Of a stretch of 64,000 nucleotides of DNA, positions 57,783 through 64,000 are shown piece by piece. Both the position numbers and the translations under genes were made by a program. Below the pieces are notes generated by a model, which searched no databases, was not told where the DNA came from, and saw only the letters and a list, made by a program, of their open reading frames with translations. The DNA lies in NCBI GenBank assembly GCA_036898135.1, contig CM072511.1, positions 28,407,710-28,471,709 of the forward strand, read 5' to 3'. Within the stretch, counting starts at the first letter, position 1; each line of letters starts with the position of its first letter. This stretch comes from Oncomelania hupensis (taxonomy: Eukaryota; Mollusca; Gastropoda; Littorinimorpha; Pomatiopsidae).

Positions 57783-60745
57783 CAGTGCCAACAAAGAGTT
57801 GCCTGCAGGGTCATGTAGAAATTCCACCGCTTGAACTAAAGTTGAATGGATTCAAAACAGTACAACAGTTTTAGTTGTCTGTACGCTACAATATTGATTT
57901 ATTTGATACATTACCTTATTTGAAAGAGTTAAGATGCAAAACTGTCTAAAACCAAAAAAATTGTTTTTGGTCTTTTAAGATATTTATGAAATATGTATCC
58001 CGCATAAACAGACATATTTATATGGAATATAAGTATATTTACATGGAATAGAACACTTACAACCGATGCCCAGTTTTCGAGAAGATGAGATTATTTGTAT
58101 AGTTGTAGCCATCTCTGCTCTACATCTCGAAATCTTGTTGAAGCCGATGTACTTTCTCGATGTATATATCCCGGGGAAAAGTAGCTCATGGTTCGGTGTT
58201 GGGGGTCGGGACTAGGAACCGTAGGAATGGGCGGGGTGAGGGAGAGGGGTGGGGAATGACGGTGAAGGTAATGAAGGGAGTGGTAGTAGAAGGTCTGGAG
58301 AAGTCTGAGAGGGTGATAGAATCGGAAATGCGATGGGGGAACCGTGGCCGAGTGAGCAGCTAAAGGGATTGATGGTGGGTGAGTAAAGAAGTCTGGGATT
58401 GAGTGAGGAGTCGAGCGATGAGAACCCGGGGGGCAACGGGCAAGGGGCGCGGTGTAGGGTGATGGTTAAGGTTGTGGAGTGGGAGCTGGGGGGAGGAGGG
58501 GAGGGGTGAAGACAGTTCGTTCGTCAGCTGCTGCTGAAGGTCTGTAGACTGCAGACAGGTGAAAAAAAGCGTTTGCCCGTGTGTACACAACGCTTCCGCC
58601 TGCATCAAGAAATGGCTTCTGGGTTTTAGTATGCTACCGTGCGGAGTGTCTGAGCCTGCTGAGGGATGTCTCGACATGCCTTGGGCGCACGCCTGAGGGA
58701 GCTCAGCTACACTGTTGTCAATGTACTCCTTCGCTGCTCCCAGCATGCGACCTCGTAGACTAAAACTGCCAGTTTTGTTCTCTTCCGTCTTCCTGTGAGT
58801 CACGGCTTTTTGCAGACTCTGTACTCTGCCAGCGCTTTGCTTTCACTCAAATTTCGACTGGTTGTTCGAAGTTGCCGTTCGATTGGGGTTTTCTCTTATC
58901 AGATATTGTCACTGCACTGCTTTGATAATAAATATAAAATGGGGATTAACTATGATTGCGGTTTTATTATAGTGATATAGCGCTAATATCAATAAGAGCA
59001 TGGTCAGTGTGTTGTTGTTGCTGTTGTTTTTATTGTTGTTAAAGTTGCTGTAGTATAATTTATATGGCTGTCCTTAATAATCTACCAACGCCATGCCGTT
59101 TCTGCGCATGCTCCTGGTCGAGTTTACCCCACAGTTATTCTTCTTGTAAAAGCTGCTTATTTGAGCAAATCGTCTGCACTTTAGTCACAGTGACCGGGTC
59201 AGTAACGTGCCACCGAGGCGACTCTGTGGAAAGTGAAACATCCCAGAAAGTCGTCGCTTGTGACAAACATTGTTTGCCTCTTGTAGTCGGAAATAAATTC
59301 CAACCAGGGACGGTGATACACAATGCGAGTTTCTTAACCTCTGAACTACCGCACCATATCGCGATAATGAATGTGTGTGTGTGTGTGTGTGCGAGCGCGA
59401 ATGAACGTGTGTACGTGTGCGTGTGTGCATGAGAGAGAGAGTGAGTGTGTGTGTGTGTGTGGGTATGTGTGTGTGTATGTATGTACTACTATTTATAGTA
59501 ATATTCAATTTTTTTCCTGCTGTCCAGTCCAGTCCACTCCTACCTAATAATTTACTGCTACCTAAACAGTTCCCGTTGTTTATTTTACCAGGTCCAAATC
59601 TGTAAAGCATGAAGTTTATTTTGGAATATAAATTAAACCCCAACCATAGTAAAAACAAAATAGCCCAATAAATACATTTAAAAAAAGTAAATGTAATATA
59701 TCTGGCTTGATCTGCGTTACTGTAGTGAAGCAATGTTTTTTCTTTCTTTTGCTTTTAGCATTCTTCTAGTTCCAGCCTTAATCTAGCTGAATTTTACCTG
59801 ATTTAAGTTTGTACCAAGAATGAAATAAAACGAAGGTATTAATTCAAGCAGCGACTGTTATAATCCAGAATGTTTTTGTGATCACTTTAGGCTAGTCATT
59901 TGTGTTTTACTATATCTATCTGTTTATGCATTTCAGTATGCTATAGAATACCATGTAATAATGATGCTCTCACTGTGAGAAGAAGTGTGTGCGTGTGTGT
60001 GTGTGAAGTATTAGTACAGACGATGACTGTGTGCGAGCCTTTGGGTATGTTTGTGCGAGTGCGTGTGGTTGTGCATGCATGTGTGTATTTGTGTATGTAT
60101 GTATGTGTGTATGCGTGCGTGTGGAGAGAGAAAGAGAGAGAGAGATGTTGTTAAATATAAAACATTCTGCCATTGTCCAACACCAAATAATATTCCGATT
60201 GTTGTATCAATTACATGTCAATTGGCGAAATAAATTCATGTTATCCTGTTATCTGTCTATTCTCTCCGTTCTACTAACATCAGATCACACATTTCAAATT
60301 GTGAGCTGTTGTTATATGTTACCTCAACGATTTTATCATTATGGAGGTTTATGTTCAGGTCGCTCTCTTTGTATTATCAGCACTCTTCCAGTATGTACAG
60401 TTGTTTTATTCAATACATCCTTCAGTTTCTCCCACTCAGACAGTGCCAGACGTACCTAAAATTTGCCCGAGCCAAGTGTGTACAGCATGACCCAAGTAGG
60501 GGTATTTACACAGGAATGCCCAGGTGCTTGGAGCTCCCGTCAGTCTTTAACGATCTTATCTCTTGCCTTGTGAAGTTGCCCATCTGTTTAGCTAGCACGG
60601 ATCCTCTCCTCATTACAACCCAGTGCGGATCTGTCATTAATTGTTTGTGTGTGTGTAGGTGTGTGTGTGTGTGTGTTTAAGGGAAAGAGGAGGTGGAGAG
60701 ATTGAGAAGATGATATAGTGTGCTTGTTTTAATCGTTCGTGTGTG

Positions 60746-60787
<42 letters not shown>

Positions 60788-60953
60788 GATTTACGGGATT
60801 AACGTGTGCGCTTGCATAAACCCGCGTGAGGGTTTCAAAGGATCTGTAAATTCACTTTACACTAATTTTATGCCAATACACTTCAAAGCAATACGAAATC
60901 AATCAAACAGCCAATCAAACAAATAATTAACTAATATGCTTGTTTAATAATGT
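57783..60953. other. No gene seen
   Basis: 3.2 kb with GT/GA runs (59370-59485, 59985-60150, 60745-60790), G-rich 58190-58510 and a doubtful SINE head at 59270-59362. Confidence 0.55.
59270..59362 (-). mobile_element. Possible tRNA-SINE head, degenerate
   Basis: The minus strand reads GCGGTAGTTCAGAGGTTAAG, box A-like, then CCTGGTTGGAATTT where box B should be. Weak. Confidence 0.35.
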
Positions 60954-61926
60954 AGCGGAGCGCAGTATTTGCCTCCCGCCTCTCGGCCACCAAACTTGAG
61001 GACACTGCCCAACCCGAGCTTTCATTTTCATTGTATCCCTCGTAAGAGGGATCTAAAAATATTTGCCCTACAAGGCGGTGAAGCAGCCGGGGATAACAAA
61101 TGTCGTGTCGTCTCGTCCTGCATAATCCAATGGCATCCCCAAAGGATTCTGCACAGCAGGATCCACCCAAGGCTAGTCTATCCTATCCTATCATGTCCCT
61201 TAACTTTGAGGTCGTAGGGGCACCACAGATGATCGTTTAACCAGCGTACTCCATCTTTCCCTGTCATCAGCAACCCTGATAGTTTCGCTGTTTCAAACCA
61301 GTCCATTTTCGAATGTTGTCCTCCCACCTCGTTCACGTTACGTAAATTTATTGTCCCCAACACATGTAGCGTATAAGAGACTGCCTCCCACCTCTTTTTC
61401 GGTCTCCCTCTTCTAGTCTAACCAAGAAATTCAAGGTAGATAACTTCTCTCCCAAGTTTCCCTGTTCGCAATAGGTATGTCTGGAACCGACACTGACTAC
61501 GCCCATGATAGGAGGCGACTGGTTGAGGCTTGGGAGAGAAGTTGTCTACCTTGAATTTATTGGTTAGACTAGCTTTGGGTGGCTCCTGCTATGCAGAATC
61601 CTTTGGGGATGCCATTGGGTTATGCAGGACAAGGCGACACGACATTTGTTCTCCCTGGCTGACCAGTCGCCTTTCTTCTTTTGGTGGTGAGCGGGACTAC
61701 ATTGTCGGCAGGCATTTTATGCAAGTCGGTGGCAGTGACTTTGCAGCGATGTGTCGTGGCACTAGTAGCCGGCAACACGGTACTACCAACCACGCTTCAC
61801 CGCCTTGCAGGGCAAATATGTGTATGTTCCTCTTTTGAGGGATAAAACGAAAATAACAGCTCGGGATGGGCTGTGTTCTCGAGGTTGTGGCCGAGAGACG
61901 GGAGTCAAATACCTCCGCTCGGCTAC
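60954..61926. repeat. Divergent inverted repeat with LINE inside one arm
   Basis: Left arm 60954-61466 and right arm about 61529-61926 are imperfect reverse complements. Shared blocks include TCTCGGCCAC, AAATGTCGTGTCG, TGGCATCCCCAAAGGATTC and CTACCTTGAATTT. The left arm contains the 232-bp LINE copy e; the right arm has about 120 extra bases. An (AAT)n array follows the right end. Confidence 0.75.
61181..61412 (-). pseudogene. LINE with GGATA tail, copy e, nested
   Basis: Flanked by the 8-bp duplication CTAGTCTA (61173-61180 and 61413-61420). The empty site is visible in the opposite arm of the inverted repeat it interrupts (GGTTAGACTAGC near 61562-61573). It contains the end of the LINE with a gap in the middle. 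Confidence 0.8.
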
Positions 61927-61990
<64 letters not shown>

Positions 61991-61991
61991 G
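61926..61991. repeat. (AAT)n
   Basis: AAT array against the right arm of the 61-kb inverted repeat. Confidence 0.95.
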
Positions 61992-62261
61992 CAGCATCTA
62001 TAATCATTGTTGTCATTATTATTTTGAGAGGGGTGGGGGGGGGGGGGGAGAAACACATTTACTTTAGTATGTTATCGCAGAAAAAACAGTGCATAAAAAA
62101 ATTAGAAGTAAGTTTCTGTTAAATTCAACTTTCTGTGATACTACACCAAACACTTCTAGATACGTGTATAACTTATATACTGTATCATGCGTAACATTGT
62201 TACTGTCTTCAGAATGAAGAAGTTCAAGGCTGTAACTTACTAACGTCTTACTTACAGTGTG

Positions 62262-62573
62262 TCAGGGGTGTTATTTATGAGTGACGACTAAACGTATAGG
62301 CGGCGTGCAAACAGAGGTCGCCGACTACCGCGAGGTACACGGTATGCACGAGTGACGACTACACGCTTGTGCCGCGTAAAGTGGCGACTAAATGTAGACG
62401 TCCTCCGGAGGTCGTCTAAACGAGTCAGTCGCCGACTACAGGAAATCAAAATGGCCGTTTTCATTGCTTTTCGACACCATAATCGACAAGTTTTTCGTCG
62501 CCATCGAGTATTTCGAGACAGAACGCACTCTGGGATAAATACTAATACTTCTAACATTGCAAGTTTGTGAAAG
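62262..62573 (+). other. Possible PIF/Harbinger-type transposon fragment
   Basis: A CpG-rich block with repeated GTCGNCTA and GTGACGACTA motifs precedes a short plus-strand frame (from 62451) reading AVFIAFRHH, then RVFRDRTH. The latter resembles the N-terminus of HARBI1-like transposases (xRVFRDRxxP). It is too short and undiagnostic to be sure; it could be a coincidence in an unrelated MITE. Confidence 0.3.
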
Positions 62574-63039
62574 TAACTGTCATTGAGGTGCGCTGTGTTG
62601 CTTATTTGTGATGTGACGCGGCTAAATAATGATATCAACAAAATTAAAGGGATTAATTTGAAACCCTATTTTTAATCAGCAAGACATAACATACACTCAG
62701 TTGAAATAACGTGGTGGGTGGGGGGTAATGGCGTAAACAATTGTAACGCTTCAGCCCTTTTTCTCATGCAATTAATGCAGACAATGTAATCAAACAACAA
62801 GTAACTTACAGAGCTACAAGTTACACAAAACATACATTTGTCTTGTAGAGTTCTTCGAATTTATAATCATCATGATATTAAAAAGGTTTTAGGACAGCCT
62901 ATTAAATTTTCGTAAAAAAGGAAACAGATCGTAAAACCCACATTGACACTGATCAAAACCTACAGCAGACGACACAGGCACCTACTGACCTAGGCTCTAT
63001 TATTACTCGCGATCGCTTCCGACACTGCCCGTTTTTTCT

Positions 63040-63441
63040 TCTAACAGATAACAGATAACAGATAACAGAACTTTATTTCGCCAGGTGACAAGCACGAGGA
63101 ATACACTTTGATGTTGGCACACATATTTATACAAAACACAATAACAAAACCAACCACACCTACGCGCAACCATCCACTTGCTGACACACTCATACAAGAC
63201 TAGGAATAATACTGACTGGAAATTAGTAGAAACAGAATGATCAAATCAAATAGACACACACATCCACACACACGTGCGCGCTCTTCTCCGTTATCTCTCG
63301 CTCTCTCAATTCTCTTCTCTTATCTTACACAAGCACTCTACATACATCTATAAATTCTCTCTCTATCACTTCCTCTTCTCACTCTCTCTCTCTCTCTCTC
63401 TTCCTCTCTTTCTCTCTGTCTTTCTTTCACTCACTTCTCCC

Positions 63442-63514
<73 letters not shown>

Positions 63515-64000
63515 ATGCATAAGTCACTGAGATAGTCCGGGATCATCGGGTGCCAGACAAGGAGTTGAGGTTTGTCACTGCTTGTGGAAAAAAACTGTTC
63601 TTGAAGCGGCAGGTACGGGTCTTCATAGTTCTGAGCCTTTTGCCAGAAGGAAGCAGCTCGAAGAGGTGGTATCCGGGGTGGGAGGCATCATCCACTATCT
63701 TTCTGGCTCTGCTCATCAGGCGTTTGGTATAGATGGAGGCCAGAGAGGGGAGGTCGGTGTCGATGATCTTGCTGGCAGCGGAGACAATATGGTCTAGTTT
63801 TTCTTTCTGTTGTTGGGATGCACCCCCATACCACACACAGATGGAAAATGTTAGAACGCTTTCTACCACAGAGCGGTAGAACTGGGTGAGGATTTCTTTC
63901 CTCAGGCCAATATTTTGAGCTGCCTGAGAAAGTACATCCTCTGCTGTGCTCGCTTGATGATGGAGTCGGTATTGAGATCCCAGGTGAGGTCGCAGGAAAT
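63040..64000 (-). pseudogene. CR1/Rex1-like LINE 3' end, running off the window
   Basis: The frame at 63543-63869 reads SVLTFSICVWYGG, KLDHIVSAASKII, SRARKIVDDASHPGYHLF and LLPSGKRLRTMKTRTCRFKN. This resembles the region after the RT domain in CR1/Rex1-group LINEs. Upstream, 63925-64000 continues in another frame (KRAQQRMYFLRQL), so there is a frameshift near 63920. The 3' UTR includes a (GA)n run (63369-63510) and ends in AATAAAGTTCTG followed by repeats of TTATCTG at 63045-63075. Confidence 0.75.
63369..63512. repeat. (CT)n, imperfect
   Basis: CT array within the 3' UTR of the CR1/Rex1-like LINE. Confidence 0.92.

Overview
The window reads as non-coding, repeat-packed nuclear DNA from a metazoan. 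The SINE types, the very dense simple repeats and the Gmr1-like LTR elements fit a lophotrochozoan, most plausibly a marine gastropod mollusc. That placement is inference; there is no rRNA gene, mitochondrial gene or host gene here to confirm it. I found no convincing host exon. Every reading frame with recognisable protein homology belongs to a transposable element, and most other long frames run through microsatellites.

The main content is two LTR retrotransposons, both on the minus strand. Element 1 (24919-31583) has two 1712-bp LTRs that look almost identical, a 5-bp target duplication TTCTT, and an insertion point inside a (TTC)n microsatellite. It keeps a 924-codon Gag-protease-integrase-zinc-finger frame. 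The integrase catalytic core, the reverse transcriptase palm and most of RNase H have been removed. Element 2 (36133-44262) has LTRs of 1521 and 1531 bp, a 5-bp target duplication ATCTA, a tRNA-Arg-like primer site, a polypurine tract and a full set of domains. In element 2 the integrase lies upstream of the reverse transcriptase, which is the unusual Gmr1-like order within Ty3/gypsy. Both Gag proteins carry a SCAN-like capsid segment. Element 2 has two apparent -1 frameshifts that are hard to square with its youthful LTRs.

The remainder is a mosaic of short retroposons. At least four tRNA-headed SINE families are present, plus one SINE with a 5S rRNA-like segment, 3' fragments of several LINEs (one family with GGATA tails, one CR1/Rex1-like copy running off the right edge), and an unnamed retroposon of about 575 bp with an ACATT-repeat end. 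Several insertions are nested with readable target duplications. Four large inverted-repeat structures stand out: 33286-34049, 46840-47452, 57080-57776 and 60954-61926. Microsatellites (GA, GAT, ATT, TTC, TATC) occupy several kilobases, and many sit directly on SINE or LINE tails.

Layout: 1-24 kb is simple repeats with LINE/SINE fragments; 24.9-31.6 kb is element 1; 31.6-36.1 kb holds SINEs, a foldback element and a nested retroposon; 36.1-44.3 kb is element 2; 44.3-64 kb is pyrimidine tracts, SINEs, inverted repeats and LINE ends. Coordinates of LTRs and target duplications were read directly and should be exact or within a base or two. Boundaries of SINE, LINE and microsatellite entries are approximate.
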